A DNA stretch of 12,365 bases from JANOSH01 sp031415695 (GCA_031415695.1 JANOSH010000062.1:1-12365); one strand, 5' to 3'; counted from the first letter of the stretch, positions 1-7,781 are shown. Translations and numbers: made by a program. The notes: a model not told the origin generated them from the letters alone.

Positions 1-166
1 CGGCGCGCGAGCGGGTGTCGAGTTCACGTTGGAGGATGGCGATGGCCATCTGTTTCTGGTCGACCTCGTCGGGTACCTGGCGGCCGTCCTGCGCGGCGCG
101 TGACATGTAGTCGCCGATCTCGTCGGCGACGACTCGGCGGAGGGAGGATTCGAGTTCGTCGATCAT
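1..166 (-). CDS. Partial CDS, N-terminus of probable CpaF/TadA-type pilus ATPase
   Basis: Only the first 55 codons are in the window. The reading frame starts at ATG 166 and is still open at base 1. The start overlaps the stop of the upstream CpaE-like gene by 4 bp (ATGA), the same junction used elsewhere in this operon. The visible peptide begins MIDELESSLRRVVADEIGDYM and is an acidic, Arg-rich helical segment with no Walker motif yet. The identification as the type II/IV secretion ATPase CpaF/TadA, which powers Flp pilus assembly at the inner membrane, rests on gene order (cpaA, cpaB, cpaE, then cpaF) and on the helical N-terminal region such ATPases usually have. The fragment alone does not prove it. 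Confidence 0.6.
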   Translation of the reverse strand, partial: MIDELESSLRRVVADEIGDYMSRAAQDGRQVPDEVDQKQMAIAILQRELDTRSRA

Positions 167-885
167 GCCGGTGTCCCTTGCTGTGCTTGGATCTCGCCGC
201 TGACCGTCGCGAGCGCCGAGCGAGCGGATCGGGCGAGGCCCGTGCGAAGCCAACCTCGACTTGGACCGGTGACGATGAGGTCGTTCACGGCTCGGCTGTC
301 CCACGGCAACGTGCCGGCTATGGGGAGTCCTGTTGCCGCTGCGACTTCCCGGTCTTTGTATGGGCGCTCGCCGTTGAGCAGCAGCGACACCGGGCAATCC
401 ACCGCCGCGGTCAGTGCATCGACAATCGAGCGTGCCGCTTCGATCCCGGCCAGGGTCGGATGGCACACGACGAGCACGGCATCGCACCCGGAGAGCCGAC
501 GGCTCGTGGTTTGTGATCGTGCCCAGCGGCCGGCGTCGAGGATCACGGTTCGGTTGATGTCGGCTGCGGCGATGCTTAGCCGTTCCCCGATCGCGGCGAC
601 GGCCGATTCGGCGAGCAGACCTGATGTCGGTGCGAGGATCGACGACACACCATCGGGCGCTTGGCCGGTTCCGTAGACCAGTGACTCGGAGCTGATCGAG
701 CGCCGCAACGCCGAGGCTGTGCGGACAAGGCCGGGCTCGTCGGTCGTGCCGGTCCAACACTCGATCGTGCCACCCGACGGATCGAGTTCGATGAGGAGCC
801 CCTCGATGCCGAGCACCGCGGCGAACGTGAGAGCGGCGGTGGTGACACCGGGTGAACCTTTGGCGGAAACGAGACCGATGAGCAT
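163..885 (-). CDS. CpaE/TadZ-like ParA/MinD-family ATPase
   Basis: This is a 240-residue SIMIBI-class P-loop protein. It opens with a beta strand and the loop AKGSPGVTT (residues 8-16), which is a deviant Walker A. The signature lysine (K9) is kept, but the usual GK lysine is replaced by valine (V14). A Walker A'-like LIELDPSGG follows at about 31-39, and a strand with aspartate, TVILDAG, lies near the middle. CpaE/TadZ proteins act at the cell pole or membrane to localise Flp/Tad pilus assembly. The gene starts 2 bp after the SAF-domain gene and overlaps the next gene by 4 bp. It lacks the N-terminal receiver-like domain of longer CpaE proteins. Nucleotide hydrolysis may be weak or absent because of the altered P-loop. 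A general MinD-like protein is the alternative reading, but the neighbours favour pilus assembly. Confidence 0.72.
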   Translation of the reverse strand: MLIGLVSAKGSPGVTTAALTFAAVLGIEGLLIELDPSGGTIECWTGTTDEPGLVRTASALRRSISSESLVYGTGQAPDGVSSILAPTSGLLAESAVAAIGERLSIAAADINRTVILDAGRWARSQTTSRRLSGCDAVLVVCHPTLAGIEAARSIVDALTAAVDCPVSLLLNGERPYKDREVAAATGLPIAGTLPWDSRAVNDLIVTGPSRGWLRTGLARSARSALATVSGEIQAQQGTPA

Positions 886-887
886 TG

Positions 888-1586
888 CTATTCCGCCAAC
901 ATCACGATGGTGACGCGCTTGTCCGCACCAGCGGCCGATACCGCCGCGGCTTGGCCGCGAGGGACCACAACCTCGACTGCCCGTTCCCGGCTACTCGTCG
1001 ATTCGGTCGCCGCCGAGTACACCCAGCCCGTCACCTCGGAGGTCGTCGCTGTACCGGTTGCCTGCGGAGTGCGGATGATCAGGATGACCTTCGAGCCCTT
1101 GCGTATCCCGATCTGTGCGTCGCCGCCGGCGAGGAGAACGCCGACGACCGCCTCGTCCGGTTTCAGCAGTTGCTCGCCGGCGGGGAGGAGTTGCCCTTCG
1201 GCGAGCAGCGATCCGGTCAGCAAGTCGGCGCCAGCGGTGCGCCCGATGATTTCGTTCATCCTCGAAGCAGCAATGTGCGCAGCCTCGGTGTCGGAACCGA
1301 TCTTCACGATTCGAAGGTCATCTCGTTTAATGATCTCGAAACGTGGCACGGTGCGATCGAGGACGAGTGCGTTCGTGCGCTGGCCGGCCGACAGGTACAT
1401 GCTGGCGAACGCCCAACATCCGAGCATCGCGGCGGCGATACCGACTGCGGCCCGGCTGGCGCGTCGTCGGCTCGATGGATTCGGTTTCTTCATCAGGGCG
1501 ACCGCATCGGCCCGGGCTTTCACCGCCGACCCGTTCTTCGAGCCGTTCACCGGCGGCGGATCGGAGCGACGTATCACAGTGCTCAT
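888..1586 (-). CDS. SAF-domain CpaB/RcpC-like pilus assembly protein
   Basis: The protein has 232 residues from ATG 1586, which overlaps the upstream stop by 4 bp (ATGA). The same frame stays open far upstream, but that extension is Arg-rich, lies over the previous gene and is not credible. The first ~46 residues are basic and hydrophilic. One transmembrane segment follows at about 47-66 (AVGIAAAMLGCWAFASMYLS). The SAF-type region covers about 70-135 and includes VPRFEIIKRDDLRIVKI and a later LTGSLLAEGQLL, typical of CpaB/RcpC proteins. The C-terminal part is beta-rich (GVLLAGGDAQIGIRKGSKVILIIRT is split here as GVLLAGGDAQIG and IRKGSKVILI) and ends KRVTIVMLAE. CpaB/RcpC proteins are periplasmic or cell-surface parts of the Flp pilus machine. 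The family assignment is from pattern and context. The actinobacterial role is inferred, since there is no outer-membrane secretin. Confidence 0.72.
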   Translation of the reverse strand: MSTVIRRSDPPPVNGSKNGSAVKARADAVALMKKPNPSSRRRASRAAVGIAAAMLGCWAFASMYLSAGQRTNALVLDRTVPRFEIIKRDDLRIVKIGSDTEAAHIAASRMNEIIGRTAGADLLTGSLLAEGQLLPAGEQLLKPDEAVVGVLLAGGDAQIGIRKGSKVILIIRTPQATGTATTSEVTGWVYSAATESTSSRERAVEVVVPRGQAAAVSAAGADKRVTIVMLAE

Positions 1587-2452
1587 GGCGTGGAACCTCC
1601 AACGACGACGGTCTGAACTTCCTGAACGGAACGGGGAATCGGCACTGCTCTCACAACAGCCGGTAGGACACCGGATTGGCCGACGGTCGATGTCCACGCA
1701 ATCGACCACCTGACCGTCGCCATGGCCGGCCACTCGGTCGGCCTGCCCTCCGCACCGGTCCGCAACTTGTAGGCATGGGCGCACGCGCCTTGTGCGGTCG
1801 CCTGTTGGGCGGGTGGGATCGATCGGTTGAACTTCGTGCCACTTCCCGTGCAAGTCCGCGGCGTCGAGCCTGGTTCGCCAGGGTCGAATGTGAGCACGGG
1901 TGTGGCGGTGACCGTGACGCAGATCCCGCCGCCGCAACCTGATTGGGAGATGGCGCCCGACCAGTTCGCCACCGAAACGAAGACCGGCACTGTGAGGATC
2001 GACGCTGTGCCGAGTGGCGGTGAAGACTCGACCCTCGGTGGTTCCAGGCCACGTTCGATGCGGATGAGGATTTCGTTGGCCGTGTCCGTCGGCGGGACGG
2101 CGAAGATCCACCGGTAGTTGTCCTGAACCGAACCATCCGAGCACTCGTAGTACTGCCACTGGATCGCAACGCCCGGCGGCGGATACTGCAACCCGTAGTC
2201 GGCGTAAATTGTCGGATCGCCGATCGGCGGATTGTTCACCCAGTAGCAGACGACCGCGCCACTGTTTCCACCGCCGCCATTGCCACCGCCGCCTGGATTT
2301 CCGTCTCCACCGCCGACGCTCCACTCAATGCAGAAGCCCTGCGAGTCGCGCTTCGTGCAATCGCTCGGGTCACCGGCGTGTGCGGCTGGCGGACCGATCA
2401 GCATCGGCAACGTTGCAGCGACAATCGCGATGGCGACCCGGCGAACGTTCAT
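1583..2452 (-). CDS. Exported Cys- and Gly-rich protein of the pilus operon, function unknown
   Basis: The protein has 289 residues from ATG 2452, which overlaps the lipoprotein stop by 4 bp. It has a clear Sec signal peptide: basic MNVRR, a hydrophobic core to about residue 21, and a likely signal peptidase cut after AHA at about 26. The mature part has eight cysteines, an even number that suggests disulfides. It has a Gly/Asn linker at about 47-65 and then a conserved-looking beta-rich region with many Trp and Tyr (CYWVNNPPIG, QWQYYECSDG, YRWIFAVPP). I recognise no named family. It lies between the prepilin peptidase plus lipoprotein and the CpaB-like gene, all translationally coupled, so a cell-surface role in the pilus system is likely. 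A minor pilin is less likely because I see no processing motif followed by a long N-terminal helix. Confidence 0.75.
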   Translation of the reverse strand: MNVRRVAIAIVAATLPMLIGPPAAHAGDPSDCTKRDSQGFCIEWSVGGGDGNPGGGGNGGGGNSGAVVCYWVNNPPIGDPTIYADYGLQYPPPGVAIQWQYYECSDGSVQDNYRWIFAVPPTDTANEILIRIERGLEPPRVESSPPLGTASILTVPVFVSVANWSGAISQSGCGGGICVTVTATPVLTFDPGEPGSTPRTCTGSGTKFNRSIPPAQQATAQGACAHAYKLRTGAEGRPTEWPAMATVRWSIAWTSTVGQSGVLPAVVRAVPIPRSVQEVQTVVVGGSTP

Positions 2453-3105
2453 CCGCCGCCGCCCGGCTTCGGGCAGTCGCCTGCCGGCTTACGAGTGAGG
2501 TCACGCAGCAACCATTGATCGCCCGACTTCACCAGCACGACCTCGCCCCCGACGACACCGCCAGTGGATTCGAGCACCGTCCCGGTTTCGCTCGCGATCG
2601 TGATGGTCTGGACCGTGCAAACAAACACGGTCGCCTCGGTCGCCGACTGAGCGAGCACCTTGTTCAGCGTCGAGACGAACAACTTGCCGTTCGCCCCCGG
2701 CTTGTAGAACCGGCCCAGAGCGCCTTCCTGCGCCCAGAAGTCAACCGTGCCTTTCGCGAATGTGCTGTCCTTCGGGAACAGGGCGAGGTAAGTAGCGACG
2801 TTCGGATTCGCCGGATCGGATGCGACCCGAGGATCGATCAGAATCGCCGTTGCGGCAGCGTCGTAGCGATCGAGTAGCTGCTGCGCCACGACCTCGATCG
2901 GGGTCGCAGCGGCGGTTGTCGGTGCTGCCGTAGTTGTCGTCGTGGGTGCGGCTGTCGTTGACGTAGCCGCTGTGATGGTCGTAGCGGTGACGGTCGTCGG
3001 CACGACAGTCGCAGTCGTCGTAGCTGTTGTGGCAGGAACCGACGACGAGCCGCTGGAGCAGCCGACGAGGAGGACGAATGCGGCGAGAACGAGGTGACGA
3101 GTCAT
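2449..3105 (-). CDS. Predicted lipoprotein with Thr/Ala-rich linker
   Basis: The protein has 218 residues. ATG 3105 is chosen because it begins a classic lipoprotein signal (MTRHLVLAAFVLLVGC, lipobox LVGC, lipidated Cys16) and overlaps the prepilin peptidase stop by 4 bp. The open frame continues 234 bases further upstream, but that part is Arg-rich and overlaps cpaA. After the Cys comes a ~45-residue Thr/Ala/Val/Pro linker (about 21-68) that would hold the globular part away from the membrane. The C-terminal domain, about 70-205, has a helix-then-sheet layout ending VVGGEVVLVKSGDQWLLRDL, which resembles NTF2-like folds. That resemblance is an inference from pattern only. A Gly-rich tail closes the protein. 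It is probably an accessory envelope component of the pilus system with no assigned reaction. Confidence 0.8.
   Translation of the reverse strand: MTRHLVLAAFVLLVGCSSGSSSVPATTATTTATVVPTTVTATTITAATSTTAAPTTTTTAAPTTAAATPIEVVAQQLLDRYDAAATAILIDPRVASDPANPNVATYLALFPKDSTFAKGTVDFWAQEGALGRFYKPGANGKLFVSTLNKVLAQSATEATVFVCTVQTITIASETGTVLESTGGVVGGEVVLVKSGDQWLLRDLTRKPAGDCPKPGGGG
2901..3045 (-). repeat. Low-complexity Thr/Ala codon tract within the lipoprotein gene
   Basis: The stretch codes for runs of Thr, Ala, Val and Pro (for example TTATTTATVVPTT and TTTTTAAPTTAAA). On the plus strand it shows as irregular GTCGT/GTTGT triplet repeats. It serves as the lipoprotein's flexible linker. Such tracts can change length by slippage between strains. 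Confidence 0.6.
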
Positions 3106-3641
3106 GCCGTCAACACTCCAACCAGCCAACCAGCCAGCAGCGGAGGCCCGAATGGAATCGTCGACGTCATGGTCAGTGGTCGACCGCGAAACCGCTCGGC
3201 AGCAATCATCCCGGTCGCGGCGAGAAGCGAGGTCAGCAGCATGATGACCACGGCGCTCCCGCCGAGCCACGCCGGGACGAAGGACGCTAGCGCAAGAAGT
3301 TTGACGTCGCCGAAGGCGATGCCCGCCGTAGCCGTCCACAATGCACCAGTCACGACCAGGACCGCCAACGCGATCACCAAAGCGATGACGAAGCGACGTC
3401 CTTCGCCGCTAGTGGAGGCATCGATGGCAGCCCAGACGACCACCGAAGCTGCCGACCAACTGAAGATGCCGCTCGGAATCCGGCGTGTCCGGAAGTCCGA
3501 CACCGCCAAGATCGTCAACCCGATCGCTGACGGCAGCGCCGCCATTACCCCAGTTCGCCAGGTACACACTGCTCCAACTGCCACACCCACACTCCCGGTC
3601 CAAGTGAGCCGGATCGTCTGCGTCGGAGTAGTAGTCGTCAC
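3102..3641 (-). CDS. A24-type prepilin peptidase, TadV/CpaA-like
   Basis: This membrane aspartyl protease would cleave prepilins such as Flp at the inner membrane. The two catalytic-aspartate motifs are visible: VSDFRTRRIPSG in the first cytoplasmic loop, and GIAFGDVKLLAL, the GxGD motif with Ala in the first Gly position. There are about five to six hydrophobic segments, and the C-terminus has the usual PFGPPLLAGW. The protein is short (~179 residues from GTG 3641, or 147 from ATG 3545) and lacks the N-methyltransferase domain, as in TadV. GTG 3641 has a weak GGGGCGGA upstream. ATG 3545 is also possible and places the first catalytic loop right after the first helix. The frame stays open to 3818, but that part is hydrophilic and Arg/Cys-rich. 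It is the first visible gene of the left operon and overlaps the lipoprotein by 4 bp. Confidence 0.78.
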   Translation of the reverse strand: MTTTTPTQTIRLTWTGSVGVAVGAVCTWRTGVMAALPSAIGLTILAVSDFRTRRIPSGIFSWSAASVVVWAAIDASTSGEGRRFVIALVIALAVLVVTGALWTATAGIAFGDVKLLALASFVPAWLGGSAVVIMLLTSLLAATGMIAAERFRGRPLTMTSTIPFGPPLLAGWLVGVLTA

Positions 3642-3962
3642 GTTCTTAGTCCGCCCCTGGACATGCTCGACCACTCGGCTACACCGGGCAGCACGGCACC
3701 AACCCTCAAAGCAGGAAGCGCCGGCCGCCGGTCGATTTTGTTCCATCTCCACGTCACGTACACCCACCCCCCAGCGAGTCGAACCGTTACAACGACTGAC
3801 CCGAAAGTACTGAGTCATCCGAAGTAGATCGCGGATGGTGGTCGGTGAGCAGTAAAAGAGTTCAGAGAGTGGTTTGACGAGCCCTCAACGTCGATCTACC
3901 AACGTCAATCTTGACCATTTCAGGAACAACGAAGCAACGAGCAAAGAGAGGACTGTTTTGGA
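3642..3962. other. Intergenic spacer between the pilus operon and the Dnd operon
   Basis: These 321 bases have no convincing gene. Both flanking operons read leftwards, so the stretch should hold the end of the dnd transcript and the pilus promoter. I find no hairpin followed by a T-run and no confident -35/-10 pair. The right part is less GC-rich than the genes around it. Bases 3886-3897 and 3900-3911 form a near-perfect direct repeat (CAACGTCGATCT and CAACGTCAATCT). A TTGACG/CGTCAA inverted pair at 3874-3879 and 3903-3908 partly overlaps it. Confidence 0.5.
3886..3911. repeat. Short direct repeat, 12 bp, 14-bp period
   Basis: CAACGTCGATCT at 3886-3897 is repeated as CAACGTCAATCT at 3900-3911, 11 of 12 bases identical. 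It lies in the spacer just past the stop of the methyltransferase gene. It may be a protein-binding site or chance. Confidence 0.4.
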
Positions 3963-5414
3963 CTACGGCTGCAAGCGTTCGCTACGTACCAGCCGATGGC
4001 CCCTCAACGCCAGGCCTTGTCTGTCCAGCGTGGATGCCCATCCATCGCGTGTCCCAATGGTGGACGGCTCGTCATAGAGTCCAAGTCTCTCCTCGGCGGC
4101 GGTGAGCCGGGCAAACTTCTGACGGCTCGGGTAGCTGTCAGCGACGAACAGCTCCTTTCGGTGAAGGATAGGCGGGTTCGATCGGTTGCCGAATCGCGAC
4201 AGTGACACTCGTTGCCCGACCAAGTCGCAGACGACGCTCTGATCGAGCGCAGGATGGGGATCATTTTCGAATGTCGGATAGGCGAGGTACGACACGACCG
4301 CTTCGTCCCGATGCAGCTTCACAACGTTCGCCTCCTCCACAGTGCCGACCAAGGCTCGTGCGCAACCTTCGTAGACGCGCATTAGTGCAGGCACTTCGTG
4401 GAGGGCCGAGATGTGAATATACAAGCCGTTCGGTGTCAGCTTCCCGACGGTCGAGGCACGCGCGGCTAGCCGTACAGCGTCGCGATTGCCGGTAGCGAAG
4501 AGAAGCTTGTCGGCTTGTTCGCACGCCTTGACATAGCTGGGAAAGAAGGCCCTCACGTCGCGCTGGAGTGCGTCTGGGAGCTCGGACCAACGTGGTCGCC
4601 CGTGAAATCTGGCGAGGGCGAGGTGGACCAAAAGGTCAACCGTTCGCTCACGCTTGACCCTTGTCCAGGCGTCATCGTCGGTCACCGCACTGACGACTCG
4701 CAACGCTCGTTTCAAGGTGCCGAACACTTCTTCGAGTTGATCAACGGCCTGTAGCTCGGTCGCGTCGGGGAGCCGTCCGCGGTTGCCGATGAAGTCGATG
4801 ACTGGCTGGAGGAGGTCCCTATGCCGTTCGAATGCCTCGTCTGTCGCTCGGCGGCGCTGCACGGACGTGTGCCGCCGGAACCTCGAGGCCAGGTACGACT
4901 CGCGGTCCGCGACATCTCGAAACACGTAGTAGACGCCCAGACCGGCTGCGACAGGGGCCGCAGCTAGCGTTGCCTCGATCCATCCTCCAAGTTCGTCGTG
5001 GGAATAGAACTTCTGAAACGTTCCTCGGCGGGTGACCCAGCCGTCATGTAGCGGGGCGACGTGAGCCTCGTCTCGCTCATCTACTAGACGGGCGGAAACG
5101 ACAAGCACCGACTGAGCGAGCGCCCACGCTTGCTTGAGCGTTGCCGATCGTTCCCGGCTGTCCTCGATGACGTTGACGACGTAGCCAAGGTTAACGATGT
5201 CGGCGGATTTCGGGCTGGTACTCGCGCGGTGATGCGGGTCCCAACCATCGGCATCGAATCCCTCGAGACCGAGAATTCGGATGTCGTCAGCCCGACCGCA
5301 GCCGTAGTCGAAGAACGTCCGACCTGGACGTAGCAGCTCGTGTAACAAGGCCAGGCGCACTGGACGCGAGAGGTTGTCGCGTCGCATCGCCGTTCGATGT
5401 CGAGCTGATCTCAC
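3963..5414 (-). CDS. DNA phosphorothioation-associated putative methyltransferase
   Basis: The protein has 483 residues and starts at GTG 5414, 5 bp after the dndE stop. No clear Shine-Dalgarno is present, so it is probably coupled to dndE. This start keeps the N-terminal RHRTAMRRDNLSRPVRLAL block that I recall from this family; ATG 5387 would cut into it. The SAM-binding motif I is FFDYGCGRADD at 34-44, followed by an acidic strand-2 region (DADGWDP), DIVNLGYVVNVIED at 72-85 and VLVVSARL. The methyltransferase fold covers about residues 25-190. The remaining ~290 residues form a second region of unknown fold with KLHRDEAVVSYLAYPTFEND-like conserved text. Proteins of this type are known as companions of dnd loci. 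The substrate is not established: DNA is plausible, but I see no D/NPPY or PC motif of classical DNA methyltransferases. Confidence 0.88.
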   Translation of the reverse strand: MRSARHRTAMRRDNLSRPVRLALLHELLRPGRTFFDYGCGRADDIRILGLEGFDADGWDPHHRASTSPKSADIVNLGYVVNVIEDSRERSATLKQAWALAQSVLVVSARLVDERDEAHVAPLHDGWVTRRGTFQKFYSHDELGGWIEATLAAAPVAAGLGVYYVFRDVADRESYLASRFRRHTSVQRRRATDEAFERHRDLLQPVIDFIGNRGRLPDATELQAVDQLEEVFGTLKRALRVVSAVTDDDAWTRVKRERTVDLLVHLALARFHGRPRWSELPDALQRDVRAFFPSYVKACEQADKLLFATGNRDAVRLAARASTVGKLTPNGLYIHISALHEVPALMRVYEGCARALVGTVEEANVVKLHRDEAVVSYLAYPTFENDPHPALDQSVVCDLVGQRVSLSRFGNRSNPPILHRKELFVADSYPSRQKFARLTAAEERLGLYDEPSTIGTRDGWASTLDRQGLALRGHRLVRSERLQP

Positions 5415-5419
5415 GTGGT

Positions 5420-5794
5420 CTACAGCGCTCGGGCGAGCATCCCGGTTAGGCTTTTGAGCGATGGGTCGCCGAACAGGTATCCAATTCCACGGTGCAGATG
5501 CAGCCGAAACTGCTCGGCGACTGTGTCGGCGTCGGGTTCGTACCCGTCATTTACACATCGTTGAATGAGCAAAGCATGGTAAAGGTCGGCGTCGGCGCCG
5601 GCGAACACCTTCCACGTCATTTCGACCGAGCTGTCCGCAGGGATCTTGGCGGGCGCCGGTGGCGATGGCTCAGCCAGGGAAAGGCAGAGCGCCCAACGGC
5701 TTAACACGTTCCAGTTCTTGATACCGGTGTCCCGTTTGGAGCGGGTCAGTTGTTCCTTGCCTCGCTGAGAGAGGCGGACCGTTTCAAGCGACAT
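5420..5794 (-). CDS. dndE: DNA sulfur modification protein DndE
   Basis: The protein has 124 residues, the usual size for DndE. ATG 5794 is fixed by an AGGAGG on the minus strand at 5801-5806, 6 bp upstream, and by the N-terminus MSLETVRLSQRGKEQL. The frame stays open to 5980, but that part is out of frame with dndD's real product. Family motifs visible are TGIKNWNVLSRWAL at 23-36, SVEMTWKVFAGADADLYHALL in the middle, and LHLHRGIGYL at 98-107. DndE is a small, mostly helical protein that forms a tetramer in the solved homologue and has been reported to bind nicked DNA. It is needed for sulfur insertion. It overlaps the end of dndD by 11 bp. Confidence 0.92.
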   Translation of the reverse strand: MSLETVRLSQRGKEQLTRSKRDTGIKNWNVLSRWALCLSLAEPSPPAPAKIPADSSVEMTWKVFAGADADLYHALLIQRCVNDGYEPDADTVAEQFRLHLHRGIGYLFGDPSLKSLTGMLARAL

Positions 5795-7781
5795 GTGCGC
5801 CCTCCTCGTGCCAGAAGTAGCCATCGACCACTCGCGTAGAGCTGGTGTTGTCGTCGTAGCGAAGCTCATAGGTCCTTCCAATTGACGGTCGCAACACTTC
5901 GAGCAAACGCTCGTCAATCTCCTCGTCGGTCGACAAAAGGAGGACCTGGCGGCTGGCGTTCGGAAAGTAGCGGTCAGCAATCAGCCGGCGGTGCGTGCTG
6001 TCCAGACGGCCGAGAGGCGTGTCGATAATGGTCGGCAACTCGCGACCCGACACACGCGCAAGCCCCCATAGGAGCGCAACAGCTAATAGTTGGCGTTCGC
6101 CGGCGGAGAGGCGTTCTGTGGCCAGTCGATTGCCGTCACCGTCGAAGAGAGCGAGGGCGAAGGTGTCCGGATCGAGCCGCAGATCCGAGATCAAGCGCTG
6201 CTTTCTCAGGAGACTACGGAGACTGTCGAGCACTGCGGCTTCGATGCGGCTGAGATGGCGATCCAACAGCGATCGCCGGTATCGCTCCAGCGTTTCGCGA
6301 ACGCGGCCGGCGTGATCGACAATTCTGTGAGCGTCTTCTTCAGCGGCCAAGGCCATAGACGCATCACGGTAGGCGCGATCAAGCTTGCCTTCCCGGTCCA
6401 TGACCTTCGTGTTTGCCTCGTCAACATGATCCGATGCCAAGGCGAGCCGCGCTTGGACCTGAGTGAGCAGCCGCAGAGCCTCGTCGCAGTTCTGACTAAA
6501 GACGGCGATTGCATCGGCCGCGGGCACGGCGGCGAGGGTTCGATCGACCTCGTCGAGGTCGTCCTCGACGTGCTGGCGTACGACGAGCAGTTCGCGCGTG
6601 TGAGCAGCAAGTCGTTCCAGCTCGTTAGGCCAGAGGTACGCGAGACGTTCATCAACATCCGCCGAGACGGCCAGATACCTCGGCTGCGTCGCTTCTCCCT
6701 CGCGGCGATCGCGGTCGGCATCCAGGAACTCGAGCAGTTTTGATCTCGCACCTTTCGAGAGGGTCGACTCGATGGAAGACAGCATGGCTGTGTCGCGTTG
6801 CTCAAGGAGCGCGTTCACTAACTCCGCAGCTGCCCCGTTGCGTTCGTTTCTACGCTGCTCGACCACCTGCTTGAGGAGATCCGGTACAAGGCACAACGGT
6901 AACGAACTCGCCGCGGCGTCCACCAACTGGTGCTCGGCATCAAGAAGCCGGACGCGTAGGGCGGCTCGCTGCCGGTCGACTTCACCCCGCTTTTCGAAGA
7001 GTTCGCCGCCGTGCTTTCGGAAGGCATCTTTCGCCGATCGGTGACCAAGTTCGGCTCGGTCAACGTCGTTCAGGCGCGCGGCTCGCTCCTGAAGCGCGCG
7101 AGCTCGGTCGGCACGTGCAGCGGCGACTTCGGCATCCAACAACTCCAGACGCTCCCGGACAGAGTCATCGGCTGAAAGTGCGCGTTTTTTCCGCTCCAAG
7201 GCGTTGAGATCGACGGTGAGCCGGTCGAGAAGGTTGAGTCCCAACAACGAATCGATTGCAGTCGAGATCACCAGGCCAGCCCGCTCCGGGTCAGCTAGAG
7301 CCTCAATCTTTTCTCCGTCGAAGAAGAACAGCGACGCGATATCCAGTGGCATGAGTTCCTCGACGATCTCGTCCCAACGCTCCGCGAGCAGCATCGAGTC
7401 GATGTTGTCCCGAGAGACATCGAGGTGCTCGCGAACGCCGGAACCCTTCGGCTCCCAACTGCGATGCACCCGGAAAAGCGATGGAGCACCGTCGAAAGTC
7501 GCTTCGAAGCACAACTCGACTGCCGCACCCTCACGGAGCGAAACACTGCGATTGATGCAGCGTCGCAGGTACTCCTCATAGGCGAGATTTCCTCGTCCCG
7601 CGCACCGAGCGCGACGCCCGTACAAGGCGAGCTGCATCGAATCGAGCAGCGTGGTCTTGCCAGCGCCATTAAGGCCGCCGAACAGGATGATCGGACGACT
7701 GACATCAGGCGGTGTCACGTCAATGACGTGCCGACCGCGGTAGCCGCCGAAGTTGTGGAGCACGATCTCACGGAGAAGCAT
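5784..7781 (-). CDS. dndD: DNA sulfur modification protein DndD (SMC/Rad50-like ATPase)
   Basis: The protein has 665 residues. Its ATG follows the dndC TGA with no gap, and GGGAGG (minus strand, 7791-7796) lies 9 bp upstream. Walker A is GGLNGAGKTT at 35-44. A FFFDGEKIEALA block lies at about 152-163. Long charged heptad-like coiled-coil stretches fill about 190-290 and 380-520. The ABC signature LSAGERQ is at 558-564, Walker B is PTIIDTPLGRLD at 583-594, and LLLSTDEEID follows. This is the layout of a Rad50/SMC-type head-coil-head ATPase. No CxxC zinc hook is visible. DndD is thought to use ATP to open or nick DNA during sulfur exchange together with DndC and DndE. It is intact, with all ATPase motifs present. 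Confidence 0.95.
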   Translation of the reverse strand: MLLREIVLHNFGGYRGRHVIDVTPPDVSRPIILFGGLNGAGKTTLLDSMQLALYGRRARCAGRGNLAYEEYLRRCINRSVSLREGAAVELCFEATFDGAPSLFRVHRSWEPKGSGVREHLDVSRDNIDSMLLAERWDEIVEELMPLDIASLFFFDGEKIEALADPERAGLVISTAIDSLLGLNLLDRLTVDLNALERKKRALSADDSVRERLELLDAEVAAARADRARALQERAARLNDVDRAELGHRSAKDAFRKHGGELFEKRGEVDRQRAALRVRLLDAEHQLVDAAASSLPLCLVPDLLKQVVEQRRNERNGAAAELVNALLEQRDTAMLSSIESTLSKGARSKLLEFLDADRDRREGEATQPRYLAVSADVDERLAYLWPNELERLAAHTRELLVVRQHVEDDLDEVDRTLAAVPAADAIAVFSQNCDEALRLLTQVQARLALASDHVDEANTKVMDREGKLDRAYRDASMALAAEEDAHRIVDHAGRVRETLERYRRSLLDRHLSRIEAAVLDSLRSLLRKQRLISDLRLDPDTFALALFDGDGNRLATERLSAGERQLLAVALLWGLARVSGRELPTIIDTPLGRLDSTHRRLIADRYFPNASRQVLLLSTDEEIDERLLEVLRPSIGRTYELRYDDNTSSTRVVDGYFWHEEGAHVA

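Noticed and set aside
1587..2324. Long upstream extension of the SAF-domain gene
   Set aside because: It is an Arg-rich shadow of the exported-protein gene in another frame. The ATGA overlap at 1583-1586 gives a natural start.
3659..3689. tRNA-like 5' half on the minus strand (GTAGCCGAGTGGTCGAGC, like a Ser/Leu D-arm)
   Set aside because: No proper anticodon stem with a 7-base loop and no TTC-type T-arm follow, and the acceptor pairing is incomplete. At most a chance match or a decayed remnant.
5795..5980. 62-residue upstream extension of dndE
   Set aside because: It lies inside dndD in another frame, has no family similarity, and a strong AGGAGG marks ATG 5794 as the start.
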